Positions 21,577-32,295 of a stretch of 64,000 nucleotides of DNA are shown one piece after another. Positions within the stretch are counted from its first letter, which is position 1. Every line of letters begins with the position of its first letter. The position numbers were made by a program, and so were the translations under genes. Under the pieces are notes generated by a model. That model saw only the letters and a program-made list of their open reading frames with translations. It ran no database searches and had not been told where the DNA came from. This stretch comes from Mycolicibacterium xanthum (GTDB lineage Bacteria; Actinomycetota; Actinomycetes; Mycobacteriales; Mycobacteriaceae), in the NCBI RefSeq assembly GCF_019710635.1, contig NZ_JAIFZS010000020.1, forward strand, positions 82,017 to 146,016, written 5' to 3'.

Positions 21577-22112
21577 GCGAGTCCTCGGCCCGTCAGCGGC
21601 TGGACACGCCACGGGTGTCGCGCTCGATCGCCCCGCGGCTGGACGTCGAGGCCGTCGGACGGTTCAGCGAACGCATCGCGCGCTTCCTGGGCACCGGCCG
21701 CTACCTCGCGATCCAGACCATCGTCGTGATCCTGTGGATCCTGCTGAACTTCGGCGCGTTCGCCTGGCAATGGGATCCCTACCCGTTCATCCTGTTGAAC
21801 CTCGCGTTCTCCACCCAGGCCGCCTACGCCGCCCCGCTGATCCTGCTCGCCCAGAACCGGCAGGAGAACCGGGACCGGGTGGCGCTGGAGGAAGACCGGC
21901 GACGCGCCACCCAGACCAAGGCCGACACCGAATACCTCGCGCGCGAGCTGGCGGCGCTGCGCCTGGCCGTCGGCGAGGTCGCCACCCGCGACTATCTCCG
22001 CCGCGAACTCGAGGAGATCCGCGACCTGATCACCGACTTGCACCCGCCCACCGGACCCGACGAACCGGGCAAATCGGACGCCGCCGAGAAGCGCACCAAG
22101 AAGTCCGGCTGA
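21573..22112 (+). CDS. DUF1003 membrane protein (Rv1231c-like)
   Basis: 179 residues: a short N-terminus, two TM helices (about 48-70 and 78-98) with the DUF1003 signature FGAFAWQWDPYPFILLNL and a following LILLAQNRQ, then a long charged coiled-coil (about 105-165). It starts in the ATGA overlap with the MgtE-N/CBS gene, so the two are almost certainly co-translated and may form one complex. The biochemical role is unknown. Confidence 0.85.
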   Translation: MSESSARQRLDTPRVSRSIAPRLDVEAVGRFSERIARFLGTGRYLAIQTIVVILWILLNFGAFAWQWDPYPFILLNLAFSTQAAYAAPLILLAQNRQENRDRVALEEDRRRATQTKADTEYLARELAALRLAVGEVATRDYLRRELEEIRDLITDLHPPTGPDEPGKSDAAEKRTKKSG

Positions 22113-22199
22113 CACGGCTGTGCGATTGCCGTTACACACTCGTGCCCCAATGGGTATGGTGACTTGGTTCACAGGCGATCCGACACCGAGGACGGTTGA

Positions 22200-23606
22200 G
22201 TGCACAAGGGAGGACGCTCGGCCCTCCGAGCAGCGCGGAGTCGAGCGGGACAGGTCGTCCGCATGCCGGTCGTCGGCGTCGCCGCTGTCCTCACGCCGCT
22301 GCTGCTGGCCGGCGCCGTCGGCGCCTCGGCCCCGTCGACCCTTGCCGCGGGCCAGGACGCCGCGGTGCTGCCGCTGGCCGCCGTCGAACCCGAGGTCGAC
22401 GGCCCGTCCGGCGTGGCGGTGGTCGCGGTCGCCAAGACGCCGCCCGCGCTGCACATCGTCGGCTCCCCGATCTCCGGGCCGCCCCCGGCGGCGGTCGTCA
22501 ACGCTCCGGGAACGCTGCGGATTCCGTCGATGGCGCTGGCTGCCTACCGCAACGCCGAGAGCATGATGGCCACCGCCTATCCCGGCTGCGGGGTGAGCTG
22601 GAACCTGCTGGCCGGTATCGGGCGCGTCGAATCGATGCACGCCAACGGCGGCGCGACCGACGCACGCGGCACCGCGGTCCGGCCGATCTACGGCCCCGCC
22701 CTGGACGGCACGCTGCCCGGCAACGAGGTGATCGTGCAGAGTCGCACCGCCGACCGGGTGGTCTACGCCAGGGCGCTGGGCCCGATGCAGTTCCTGCCCG
22801 GCACCTGGTCGCGCTACGCCTCCGACGGCGACGGCGACGGCAAGGCCGACGTCCAGAACCTGTTCGACGCATCGCTGGCCGCGGCCCGTTACCTGTGCAG
22901 CGGCGGGCTGAACCTGCGCAACCAGCCCGACGTGATGGCCGCCATCCTGCGCTACAACAACTCGGTGGCCTACGCGCGCAACGTGCTCAGCTGGGCCGCC
23001 TCCTACGCCACCGGGGTGGTCCCCGTCGACCTGCCGCCGATCACCGGGCCGGTCCCGGTGCTCGCCAGCGGCGGCGGCACCGCCGCGAACGCCCACCTCA
23101 ACCAGCCCGGCGGAATCGGGCCGGGTCTACCGCTGAACGCGACCGGCCTGCCCGCCAATGATCCGTTGTCGCTGCTGCCGGCCATGGGGCGCACCGACGT
23201 CGCCGGCCTGCTCAACACGAACGTCCCCGGCTTCGCGCCGGGCCAGTCGCTGGGCCCGCTGCCCGGCCCCGCGCCCGCCCCTCTGGCGGCGCCCGAGCCG
23301 GCCCCGCCGCCGGCGTGGCTGCCGCCGTGGATGCAGCCGCCACCACAGCAGCGGCCCGACTGCGCGGTGTTCTGCATCAAGGACAATCTCCCGCCGGCCG
23401 CTCCGCCCGCCGTGGCACCGGGGCCGGTCCTCCCGGGTCTGCCCGCGGCCCCGGCGGCCGGGCCGCTACTGCCCGCTGCGCCGCCGCCCGGGCCGTTACT
23501 TCCCGCTGCGCCGCCGCCCGGGCCGGCGTTCCTTGCCGACCCGGTGGCACCGCCGGTCATCGGGCTGCCACCCGCTCCCGGGCCTGCGCCGGGCCCGGTC
23601 GGCTGA
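22200..23606 (+). CDS. Secreted lytic transglycosylase (Rv1230c-like)
   Basis: 468 residues with an N-terminal signal or anchor segment (about 20-45), a transglycosylase domain (about 100-275) and a long Pro/Ala/Gly C-terminal tail. Catalytic Glu is expected in IGRVESMHANG; GPMQFLPGTWSRYASDGDGDGK, with its Ca2+-binding-like DGDGDG, and RYNNS are typical of MltB/SLT_2 enzymes that cleave peptidoglycan to 1,6-anhydro products. The tail contains repeated GPLLPAAPP blocks. The start is a GTG overlapping the end of GTTGAGTGCAC, with GAGGACGG upstream. Confidence 0.85.
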   Translation: MHKGGRSALRAARSRAGQVVRMPVVGVAAVLTPLLLAGAVGASAPSTLAAGQDAAVLPLAAVEPEVDGPSGVAVVAVAKTPPALHIVGSPISGPPPAAVVNAPGTLRIPSMALAAYRNAESMMATAYPGCGVSWNLLAGIGRVESMHANGGATDARGTAVRPIYGPALDGTLPGNEVIVQSRTADRVVYARALGPMQFLPGTWSRYASDGDGDGKADVQNLFDASLAAARYLCSGGLNLRNQPDVMAAILRYNNSVAYARNVLSWAASYATGVVPVDLPPITGPVPVLASGGGTAANAHLNQPGGIGPGLPLNATGLPANDPLSLLPAMGRTDVAGLLNTNVPGFAPGQSLGPLPGPAPAPLAAPEPAPPPAWLPPWMQPPPQQRPDCAVFCIKDNLPPAAPPAVAPGPVLPGLPAAPAAGPLLPAAPPPGPLLPAAPPPGPAFLADPVAPPVIGLPPAPGPAPGPVG

Positions 23607-23613
23607 GGTCACC

Positions 23614-23629
23614 GGCCCGCATTCGGGCC
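23614..23629 (+). terminator. Hairpin after the transglycosylase gene
   Basis: A perfect 6-bp stem, GGCCCG-CATT-CGGGCC, lies 8 nt after the stop. There is no U-tract, as is usual for mycobacterial terminators. Confidence 0.45.
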
Positions 23630-23660
23630 TGGGTCGGTCGGCGGCATAGACTCGCAGACG

Positions 23661-24788
23661 ATGTCTCCCACTGCGACTGACCTGGAATCGGCCGTCCGCG
23701 CCGCGTTGGCCAAGGTGATCGACCCCGAGTTGCGGCGTCCGATCACCGAGCTCGGCATGGTCAAGAACGTCACCGTAGGGCACGACGGCTCCGTGCACGT
23801 CGAGGTCTACCTCACCACCGCCGCCTGCCCGAAGAAGACCGAGATCTCCGAACGGGTGAGCCGGGTCGTCAGCGACGTGCCCGGCACCGGCGCGGTGCGG
23901 GTGAGCCTCGACGTGATGGACGACGAGCAGCGCGCCGAACTGCGCAAACAGCTGCGTGGCGATTCCCGCGAACCGGTCATCCCGTTCGCCCAGCCCGGAT
24001 CGCTGACCCGGGTGTACGCCGTCGCCTCGGGCAAGGGCGGGGTCGGCAAGTCCAGCGTCACGGTGAACCTGGCCGCCGCGATGGCCGCGCGCGGACTGTC
24101 CGTCGGGCTGCTCGACGCCGACATCTACGGGCACTCGGTTCCCCGGATGATGGGCACGACCGATCGCCCCACCCAGGTCGACTCGATGATCCTGCCGCCC
24201 ATCGCCCACGACGTCCGGGTCATCTCGATCGCGATGTTCACCCAGGGCAACACCCCGGTGGTGTGGCGCGGACCGATGCTGCACCGGGCGTTGCAGCAGT
24301 TCCTGGCCGACGTGTACTGGGGTGATCTGGACGTGCTGCTGCTCGACCTGCCGCCCGGCACCGGGGACATCGCGATCTCGGTGTCGCAGCTGATCCCGGG
24401 CGCGGAGATCCTGGTGGTGACGACCCCGCAGCTGGCGGCCGCCGAGGTTGCCGAGCGGGCCGGGGCGATCGCGCTGCAGACCCGCCAGCGCATCGCCGGC
24501 GTGGTGGAGAACATGGTCGACGGGCCGCTGATCAAGATGTTCGGCGAGGGCGGTGGCCGCCAGGTCGCCGAGAGCCTGTCGCGCTCCGTCGGCGCGGAGG
24601 TGCCGCTGCTGGGTCAGGTTCCGCTCGATCCGGGGCTGGTCGGTGCGGGCGACACCGGAACTCCGGTGGTGCTCAGCGCGCCGGACTCGCCGGCCGGCAA
24701 GGAACTGCAGAAGGTCGCCGATGCGCTGTCGAGCCGCAAGCGTGGGCTGGCAGGCATGTCGCTCGGGCTGGACCCCGCCGGCCGCTGA
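23661..24788 (+). CDS. mrp: Iron-sulfur cluster carrier protein Mrp/ApbC
   Basis: 375 residues. An N-terminal MIP18/DUF59 domain (about 1-95, with TTAACPKK) is fused to a ParA/MinD-type P-loop NTPase (GKGGVGKSS near residue 122; DADIYGHSVPRMMG; LLLDLPPGTGD). It binds and transfers Fe-S clusters to apoproteins in the cytosol. The CxxC that usually holds the cluster is not obvious in the C-terminal part (VVENMVDGPL appears where many homologues have Cys residues). ATG 23661 has TAGACT 8 nt upstream, possibly leaderless. Corresponds to Rv1229c. Confidence 0.92.
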   Translation: MSPTATDLESAVRAALAKVIDPELRRPITELGMVKNVTVGHDGSVHVEVYLTTAACPKKTEISERVSRVVSDVPGTGAVRVSLDVMDDEQRAELRKQLRGDSREPVIPFAQPGSLTRVYAVASGKGGVGKSSVTVNLAAAMAARGLSVGLLDADIYGHSVPRMMGTTDRPTQVDSMILPPIAHDVRVISIAMFTQGNTPVVWRGPMLHRALQQFLADVYWGDLDVLLLDLPPGTGDIAISVSQLIPGAEILVVTTPQLAAAEVAERAGAIALQTRQRIAGVVENMVDGPLIKMFGEGGGRQVAESLSRSVGAEVPLLGQVPLDPGLVGAGDTGTPVVLSAPDSPAGKELQKVADALSSRKRGLAGMSLGLDPAGR

Positions 24789-24795
24789 CGTTGTC

Positions 24796-24858
24796 CGCCG
24801 AAATGGCATTCCGGCGGGCCCGCACTCGGTCTTTCGCTGCTGGAATGCGATTTCGGCG
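24796..24858. terminator. Long hairpin between convergent mrp and tatB
   Basis: The arms at 24796-24812 (CGCCGAAATGGCATTCC) and 24842-24858 pair at 16 of 17 positions around a 29-nt loop. The position between convergent genes suggests a bidirectional stop. Arm ends resemble those of the hairpin at 40338. Confidence 0.6.
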
Positions 24859-24863
24859 AAAGG

Positions 24864-25283
24864 TCAGGTGGCGTCGGTATCGAACTTCGTGGCGCCGGGT
24901 TCCGCCGGCGGCGCTGGCGCCACCGGCTTCGATGCATCCGCGGCCGTGACGGGCTTTGGCGCGTCCGGCGACACCGGCTTGTCCGCCGCATCGAACCTGC
25001 CGGTGAAGATGGAGTCGTCTCCGTCGAGCAGATGCTTGGTCAGCGCGGCGCGCGGGGTCATGCCGCGCAGCTTCTGCAGCTCCGAGAGCGGTTCGCGGAG
25101 GTCGTCGAAGTCGGGGCCGAGATCCTCACGCAGCTGTGCCGTCGCGCCGGTGACGTAGTCACGGGCCTGCCGCAGCGCACCCGCCGTCCACCGGATGGCA
25201 CCGGGCAGCCGCTCCGGCCCGAGGATGACCAGACCCGCGATCACGAGGACGAGCATCTCGCCCCAGCCGACGTTGGAGAACAT
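24864..25283 (-). CDS. tatB: Twin-arginine translocase subunit TatB
   Basis: 139 residues: the N-terminal helix [20 protein letters not shown], the conserved [10 protein letters not shown] hinge, an amphipathic helix, and an Ala/Pro/Lys-rich tail ending TKFDTDAT. With TatA and TatC it forms the receptor for folded Tat substrates at the inner membrane. It starts 2 nt after the htrA stop, as in M. tuberculosis Rv1223-Rv1224, so it belongs to the sigE-regulated cluster. Confidence 0.93.
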   Translation of the reverse strand: MFSNVGWGEMLVLVIAGLVILGPERLPGAIRWTAGALRQARDYVTGATAQLREDLGPDFDDLREPLSELQKLRGMTPRAALTKHLLDGDDSIFTGRFDAADKPVSPDAPKPVTAADASKPVAPAPPAEPGATKFDTDAT

Positions 25284-25285
25284 CG

Positions 25286-26890
<1,605 letters not shown>

Positions 26891-26895
26891 CTACC

Positions 26896-27291
26896 TTACC
26901 GGCGCTTACGGCGGACGCGCTCGACCTCTTCAGCTAACTGCGCCGTCGCGGCGGGATCTGGCGGATCGGCCGGCGCGCGGTTCGGGATCTGCGACAACAG
27001 GCCAAGCAGAGAACTCGGCATGTCAACCGGACAGGAATCCCGCAACGCCGCGCGGGCCTGACGCTGGGCGTCGACCTCGACCGCGCACTCCTGGCACAGC
27101 GACAGATGATGGGCGGCCCGCAGGTGGGCGCTCATGCGCAACTCGCCGTCGACGAACGCGGCGATCGCCTCGGTGGAGAGGTGCTCGGTCGACCCGAACT
27201 GCCGAGGCCCGACGGGGCCGTCACTCTGCGAGGCGAATTGCGATGGGAGCCAGGAGAAGGCGCGCCGGAACGCGTGCCCGGGTTCGAACAT
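26896..27291 (-). CDS. rseA: Anti-sigma factor RseA (ZAS family)
   Basis: 131 residues with the zinc-associated anti-sigma motif HHLSLCQEC (H-x3-C-x2-C) near residue 65. It binds SigE in the cytosol and holds it inactive; redox stress, phosphorylation by PknB and ClpCP proteolysis relieve this in M. tuberculosis. No TM helix is seen, as expected for RseA. It lies between sigE and htrA on the same strand, so factor, anti-factor and a stress protease form one unit. Confidence 0.93.
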   Translation of the reverse strand: MFEPGHAFRRAFSWLPSQFASQSDGPVGPRQFGSTEHLSTEAIAAFVDGELRMSAHLRAAHHLSLCQECAVEVDAQRQARAALRDSCPVDMPSSLLGLLSQIPNRAPADPPDPAATAQLAEEVERVRRKRR

Positions 27292-27378
27292 CGCCCAGCT
27301 CCTCTCGACTCCCTGTCAGGTCACACCGGTGGCCTTCTCCGAATGTAGCGCGGCTGGCTGTGCGCCGGCGCAAGACGG

Positions 27379-28170
27379 TCAGGCCGATGCGGCCATGTCG
27401 CGCGGACCGGTCGCACCGCCGGGGTGCCGTGCCAGGTGATCACGCAGCGCCTGCCGGCCACGGTGGATACGGCTGCGCACGGTGCCGAGTTTGACGCCGA
27501 GCGTGGCTCCGATCTCCTCGTAGGACAGTCCCTCGATGTCGCACAGCACGACCGCGGCGCGGAACTCCGGCGGCAGCGAGTCGAGCGCGGCCTGCAGGTC
27601 GGGCCCCAACCGGGAGTCGTGGTAGATCTGCTCGGGGTTCGGCTCGTCGGCGGGCACCCGGTCGTAGTCCTCGGGCAGCGCCTCCATGCGGATCCGGCCG
27701 CGGCGGCGGACCATGTCCAGGAACAGGTTGGTGGTGATGCGGTGCAACCACCCCTCGAAGGTGCCGGGCTGGTAGTTCTGCACCGAGCGGAACACCCTGA
27801 TGAAGGTCTCCTGGGTCAGGTCCTCCGCGTCGTGCTGGTTGCCGGACAGGCGGTAGGCGAGCCGGTAGACCCGGTCGGCGTGCTGACGGACCAGCTCGTC
27901 CCAGCTGGGCATCGTGGTCTTGTCGCCGGTCGCGTCGAACACGGCCGTCCCGGTCAGCTCATCGGCCGGCTCAACCCATTCGGCATCGGTGTACTGCTCG
28001 AGGTGGGCCATCGAGACAGGCGCAGAGACGGGAGAGGCTGGCACAGTGGTCGTCGGATCCTCCAGGTCGTGACGGCAGCGCTCATCGGCCGGCCGCTCGA
28101 TATCGACAACACGCCGAGGTGCCGGTGTGTTCCCGAAGCGCCGACCATCGCCAGATGCGCCATCTGTCAT
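27379..28170 (-). CDS. sigE: ECF sigma factor SigE
   Basis: 263 residues. After a variable N-terminal extension (about 75 aa), region 2 ([37 protein letters not shown]) and region 4 ([28 protein letters not shown]) are near-identical to mycobacterial SigE. It directs transcription of surface-stress, heat and stationary-phase genes. ATG 28170 is used; an internal ATG at 28011 would give a 210-residue form, and several start sites are known for SigE in M. tuberculosis. The intergenic region to the O-methyltransferase is AT-rich for this genome, but I could not assign the known sigE promoters with confidence. Confidence 0.95.
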   Translation of the reverse strand: MTDGASGDGRRFGNTPAPRRVVDIERPADERCRHDLEDPTTTVPASPVSAPVSMAHLEQYTDAEWVEPADELTGTAVFDATGDKTTMPSWDELVRQHADRVYRLAYRLSGNQHDAEDLTQETFIRVFRSVQNYQPGTFEGWLHRITTNLFLDMVRRRGRIRMEALPEDYDRVPADEPNPEQIYHDSRLGPDLQAALDSLPPEFRAAVVLCDIEGLSYEEIGATLGVKLGTVRSRIHRGRQALRDHLARHPGGATGPRDMAASA

Positions 28171-28334
28171 GCGAACACCGTCTCCCGTGGTGGTGTGGTG
28201 GGCATATGAGCAAACTGAACATTTCCTGAGAAAGATTTCTACCCCTTTTCCCACCAGCGGAAACTTCGCCCCGAAGACCCCATTCTCGCTGCTCGGGCCG
28301 GGCGTGTCGCACCCCGGGGGTGACCGGTTCGCTC

Positions 28335-28340
28335 TACGCT
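28335..28340 (+). promoter_or_regulatory. Candidate -10 hexamer for the O-methyltransferase (leaderless)
   Basis: TACGCT lies 6 nt before ATG 28347, which fits a leaderless transcript. Confidence 0.45.
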
Positions 28341-28346
28341 GCGGGC

Positions 28347-29027
28347 ATGGCCAGCACCGACGAGCCGGAGACCGGCTCCCGCGAACCGGCACCGCGGGCG
28401 AGTCAGGCCGAGGCGATCGTCGCCCACGCCGAACATTCCATCTCCGAGGACGCGATCGTGGCCGCGGCCAGGGAGCGCGCGGTCGACATCGGCGCAGGCG
28501 CGGTGACGCCCGCGGTCGGGGCGCTGCTGTGCGTTCTGGCCAAGCTGACCAACGCCCGCGCGGTCGTCGAGGTGGGCACCGGAGCCGGGGTCAGCGGGTT
28601 GTGGCTGCTTTCGGGTATGCGCGAGGACGGCGTGCTGACGACGATCGACGTGGAGCCCGAGCACCAGCGCATCGCCAAGCAGGCGTTCACCGAGGCCGGC
28701 GTGGGCCCGGGCCGCACCCGGCTGATCAGCGGCCGCGCCCAGGAGGTGCTCACCCGACTGGCCGACGAGTCCTACGACCTGGTGTTCATCGACGCCGACC
28801 CGGCCGACCAGCCGCAGTTCGTCGTCGAGGGGGTGCGCCTGCTCCGCCCGGGCGGCGCCATCATCGTGCACCGGGCCGCACTCGGCGGCCGGGCCGGTGA
28901 CGCGTCGGCCAACGACACCGAGGTGAGCGCGGTACGCGAGGCGGCGCGGTTGATCGCCGAGGACGAGCGACTGACCCCGGTGCTGATCCCGCTCGGCGAC
29001 GGGTTGCTCGCCGCCGCACGCGACTAG
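28347..29027 (+). CDS. SAM-dependent O-methyltransferase (Rv1220c-like)
   Basis: 226 residues of the class I, catechol/caffeoyl-CoA O-methyltransferase type: SAM motif [14 protein letters not shown] near residue 75, [13 protein letters not shown], and the metal-site region [13 protein letters not shown]. The methyl acceptor is unknown. It is divergent from sigE, the conserved mycobacterial arrangement. ATG 28347 was chosen; nine residues could be added from a GTG at 28320 but the leaderless -10 supports this start. Confidence 0.9.
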   Translation: MASTDEPETGSREPAPRASQAEAIVAHAEHSISEDAIVAAARERAVDIGAGAVTPAVGALLCVLAKLTNARAVVEVGTGAGVSGLWLLSGMREDGVLTTIDVEPEHQRIAKQAFTEAGVGPGRTRLISGRAQEVLTRLADESYDLVFIDADPADQPQFVVEGVRLLRPGGAIIVHRAALGGRAGDASANDTEVSAVREAARLIAEDERLTPVLIPLGDGLLAAARD

Positions 29028-29056
29028 CTGTCCGGCTCCATCTCCGCGGGACGTGC

Positions 29057-29086
29057 TTGACCGCTGACTAAACCACCGTTTAGTGT
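29057..29086 (+). promoter_or_regulatory. Promoter and TetR operator for the raaS-like exporter operon
   Basis: The 18-bp perfect palindrome ACTAAAC-CACC-GTTTAGT spans 29067-29084. It lies between TTGACC (-35, 29057-29062) and TAGTGT (-10, 29081-29086) and overlaps the latter. The ATG at 29094 is 7 nt from the -10, so the mRNA is probably leaderless and TetR binding would block the polymerase: autorepression. Confidence 0.75.
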
Positions 29087-29093
29087 ATTGAAC

Positions 29094-29756
29094 ATGCGTT
29101 CAGCACAGGATCTGACCGCCGCGGCGCGGATCCGGGATGCGGCCATCGACCTGTTCGGCCGGGACGGGTTTGCGGTGGGCGTGCGCGCGATCGCGACCGC
29201 GGCGGGTGTCAGCCCGGGACTCGTCATCCACCATTTCGGCTCCAAGGAGGGCCTGCGCAAGGCGTGCGACGAACACATCGCCGCCACCATCCTGGCCTCC
29301 AAGACCGAGGCGATCCAGACTTCGGACACCGCGACCTGGTTCGCGCAGATGGCCGAGATCGAGGACTACGCGCCGATGATGGCCTACCTGGTGCGCAGCC
29401 TGCAGACCGGTGGGGAGCTGGCGAAGACGCTGTGGCGCACCATGATCGACAACACCCAGCAGTACATCGAGGCCGGCGTGCGGGCCGGCACCATCAAACC
29501 GAGCATCGACCCACGGGCCCGGGCCCGGTTCCTGGCGATGGCGGGCGGCGGCGGTTTCCTGCTGTACCTGCAGATGCACGACGACCCGACGAACCTGCGC
29601 GCGGTCCTGCACGACTACGGCGAGGAGATGGTGCTGCCCGCCCTGGAGCTCTACACCAACGGCCTGATGGCCGACTCGACGATGTACGACGCGTTCCTCG
29701 AGAAGCGCAGGCAGGGAGTTCCCTTCACATCCGCAGAGAGGGTTGACGATGACTGA
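29094..29756 (+). CDS. TetR-family repressor of the adjacent ABC exporter (RaaS/Rv1219c-like)
   Basis: 220 residues: an N-terminal helix-turn-helix (AARIRDAAIDLFGRDG..VGVRAIATAAGVSPGLVIHHFGSKEGL) and a C-terminal ligand-binding helical domain. The M. tuberculosis counterpart represses the downstream exporter genes and responds to lipid-like ligands. An operator-like palindrome sits in its own promoter. The stop overlaps the next start by 8 nt (ATGACTGA), so regulator and exporter are one operon. Confidence 0.9.
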   Translation: MRSAQDLTAAARIRDAAIDLFGRDGFAVGVRAIATAAGVSPGLVIHHFGSKEGLRKACDEHIAATILASKTEAIQTSDTATWFAQMAEIEDYAPMMAYLVRSLQTGGELAKTLWRTMIDNTQQYIEAGVRAGTIKPSIDPRARARFLAMAGGGGFLLYLQMHDDPTNLRAVLHDYGEEMVLPALELYTNGLMADSTMYDAFLEKRRQGVPFTSAERVDDD

Positions 29757-30654
29757 CAACGGCACCGCCGTCGAGATCCGCGGGCTGTCGAAGTCCTTCG
29801 GCCACACCAGGGCGCTCGACGGGCTCGACCTCACCGTCGCCGCAGGCGAGGTCGCCGGCTTCCTCGGCCCCAACGGCGCGGGCAAGTCGACCGCTATCCG
29901 GGTGTTGCTCGGACTGCTGCGCGCCGACAGCGGCACCGTCCGCCTGCTCGGCGGTGATCCCTGGCGCGACGCGGTGCGCCTGCACCGCCGGATCGCCTAC
30001 GTGCCGGGCGACGTCACGCTCTGGCCCAACCTGACCGGCATGCAGGCGATGGACTTCCTGGCGCGGCTGCGCGGCGACGAGGCCCTCGACACCGCACGCC
30101 GCGACGAGCTGATCGAGCGCTTCGAACTCGACCCGTACAAGAAAGCCCGCACCTACTCCAAGGGCAACCGGCAGAAGGTGGCCATCGTCGCGGCGTTCAG
30201 CACCCGAAGCGAACTGTTCGTCCTCGACGAACCGACGTCGGGCCTGGATCCGTTGATGGAAAGGCGGTTCCAGCAATGCGTCCGCGAAGTCGCCGGCCAG
30301 GGTGCGGCCGTGCTGCTGTCCAGCCACATCCTCGCCGAGGTGGAAAAGCTCTGCGACAGCGTGACGATCATCCGGTCGGGCCGATCGGTGCGATCCGGGA
30401 CGCTTCGGCAGATGCGCCACCTGATGGCGACCACCGTGTCGGCGCGGGTGCGCGGCGACGGCGGGCACCTGGCGCACACTCCCTACGTCCACGATCTGCG
30501 GGCCGAAGACGGGCGGGTGCACTTCTCGGTCTACCGCGACGATCTGGATCGCGCGATGTCCGACCTGACCGCCCTGGGCATCGACGAGCTGACGGTGGCT
30601 CCGGCGTCGCTGGAGGACATGTTCCTCAGCGAGTATGAGGGGGCCGGCCGGTGA
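29749..30654 (+). CDS. ABC exporter ATP-binding protein (Rv1218c-like)
   Basis: 301 residues with Walker A GPNGAGKST (about residue 43), Q-loop region, signature YSKGNRQKV (the SKGNRQK variant of drug and polyketide exporters), Walker B FVLDEPTSGLDP and the H-loop SSHILAEVEKL. It energises export together with the permease encoded next; the M. tuberculosis pair exports several drug classes. ATG 29749 has GCAGAGAGGG upstream; the stop overlaps the permease GTG (GTGA). Confidence 0.93.
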   Translation: MTDNGTAVEIRGLSKSFGHTRALDGLDLTVAAGEVAGFLGPNGAGKSTAIRVLLGLLRADSGTVRLLGGDPWRDAVRLHRRIAYVPGDVTLWPNLTGMQAMDFLARLRGDEALDTARRDELIERFELDPYKKARTYSKGNRQKVAIVAAFSTRSELFVLDEPTSGLDPLMERRFQQCVREVAGQGAAVLLSSHILAEVEKLCDSVTIIRSGRSVRSGTLRQMRHLMATTVSARVRGDGGHLAHTPYVHDLRAEDGRVHFSVYRDDLDRAMSDLTALGIDELTVAPASLEDMFLSEYEGAGR

Positions 30655-32285
30655 ACGCCACCGCCACCGCGGCCACCATCCCGTCCCGGGGCGGGCGGCA
30701 TGCGGCCGCACCGTCGGGATCGCCGTTCACCGGGACCGCCGACCTGGTACGCCTGGCGCTGCGCCGAGACCGGGTGCGGTTGTCGATCTGGGTCGCGGCG
30801 CTGACCCTGACGATGGTGTATGCGCCCAACGCGATCAGGCTCGCCTACCCGGGCGAGGCGCAGCGCCAGGCCCGCGTCGACCTTCTCAGGACTCCGGCGG
30901 GCATCATGCTCGGCGGCCCAATGTTCGGCGGCGACGAAACCGACCTCGGCGCGATGATGGCCAACGAGCTGATGCTGACGCTGATCGTCGCCGCGTCGAT
31001 CCTCGCCATTCTCACGGTGATTCGCCACACCCGCGCCGAAGAGGAGGGCGGCGCCGCCGAACTGGTGCTGGCCGCTCCGGTCGGCCGGTACGCCCGTACC
31101 ACCGCGGCCCTGACCGTGGTCGGGATCGCCAACACCACGCTCGCCGTCGCGATGACGATCGCGATGGCGGCGAGCGGGTTCGCGGTGCGCGACACCGCGG
31201 CGATGTGCCTCGGCGTGACCGCGGTGGCCGGGGTGTTCGGCGCGGTCGCGGCGGTGACCGCACAGCTGTGGCGGGTTGCGCGGGCGGCCACCGGTGCGGC
31301 GATGGCCGCGCTCGGGCTGGCCGCGCTGGTTCGCGGTGTGGGCGATGTGGTCGACAACTCGGGCAGCATCCTGAGCTGGTTCTCCCCCATCGCGTGGGCC
31401 CAGCAGATGCGATCGTTCGTCGATCTGCGTTGGTGGCCGCTGGCCCTGCTGATCCTGCTGACCCTCGCGTTGATCGCGCTGGCCGGGCTGCTCGAGGTGC
31501 GCAGGCAGTACGACGACGGCACGATCGCGTCGACCGGCGAGCGGCCCGGCGCGCACCCCGTGCGGGGGGTGCTGCACCTGCACCTGGTGCTCCAGCGCGG
31601 ATCCATGATCGGCTGGTCGGCCGGCCTGTTCCTGTCGGGTCTGGCATTCGGATCGATGACCACGTCGCTGCGCGACGCCGCCGCGGACAACGAGCTGATC
31701 GCCCGGCTGCTCTCGGCGCAGGGCAACGACGGCATCTTCACCACGATGACGCAGTTCCTCGCGGCCGCGGCGTGCGCATTCGTCACGTCGGCGGTGCTGC
31801 GGGTGTACGCCGACGAGGAGTCCGGGCTCGGCGAGGCGGTGCTGGCCGGTGCGGTGTCGCGGTGGCGGTGGCTGCTGTCCGCGGTGGCGGCCGCGGTCCT
31901 CGGGGCGGCGGTGCTGATGTTCTTCGCCGGGCTGGGCAACGGGCTGGGCGCCGGGGTCACCCTCGGGCAGCCGCCGACCGTGCCGCGGCTGACGCTGGCC
32001 GCCCTGGCGTACCTGCCTGCGCTGGCGGTGCTGGCCGGTATCGCAGCGCTGGCCGTCGCGGTGCGACAGACCTGGATCGCCTGGCTGGCCGTCACCTTCG
32101 TCATCACGGCGCTCTACCTCGGCGCCCTGCTGCGGCTGCCGCGCTGGCTGATCGACCTGTCCCCGGTCGGGCGCACCACGGCGCCCACCGACGTCCCCGT
32201 CGGGTCGATGGCCGTGATGGTGGCGGTGGCGGTCACGTTGGCCCTGCTGGCCGGGTGGCTGTACCGGCGCCGCGACGCGGCCTGA
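30651..32285 (+). CDS. ABC exporter permease (Rv1217c-like)
   Basis: 544 residues with roughly twelve hydrophobic segments in two similar halves (about 40-290 and 320-540), as in mycobacterial polyketide-antibiotic-type exporters. SPIAWAQQMRSF before TM6 and EESGLGEAVLAGAVSRWRW in the second half recall the RAEEE/E-loop motifs of this family. It starts at GTG 30651 overlapping the ATPase stop. It probably forms a membrane complex with the ATPase; substrate range is inferred. Confidence 0.88.
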   Translation: MNATATAATIPSRGGRHAAAPSGSPFTGTADLVRLALRRDRVRLSIWVAALTLTMVYAPNAIRLAYPGEAQRQARVDLLRTPAGIMLGGPMFGGDETDLGAMMANELMLTLIVAASILAILTVIRHTRAEEEGGAAELVLAAPVGRYARTTAALTVVGIANTTLAVAMTIAMAASGFAVRDTAAMCLGVTAVAGVFGAVAAVTAQLWRVARAATGAAMAALGLAALVRGVGDVVDNSGSILSWFSPIAWAQQMRSFVDLRWWPLALLILLTLALIALAGLLEVRRQYDDGTIASTGERPGAHPVRGVLHLHLVLQRGSMIGWSAGLFLSGLAFGSMTTSLRDAAADNELIARLLSAQGNDGIFTTMTQFLAAAACAFVTSAVLRVYADEESGLGEAVLAGAVSRWRWLLSAVAAAVLGAAVLMFFAGLGNGLGAGVTLGQPPTVPRLTLAALAYLPALAVLAGIAALAVAVRQTWIAWLAVTFVITALYLGALLRLPRWLIDLSPVGRTTAPTDVPVGSMAVMVAVAVTLALLAGWLYRRRDAA

Positions 32286-32295
32286 GGAGGTCGCG

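Noticed and set aside
28171..28346. Known SigE/MprA promoter motifs in the sigE upstream region
   Set aside because: Several GGAA-like and TCAG-like strings occur, but none forms a pair with spacing I could defend.
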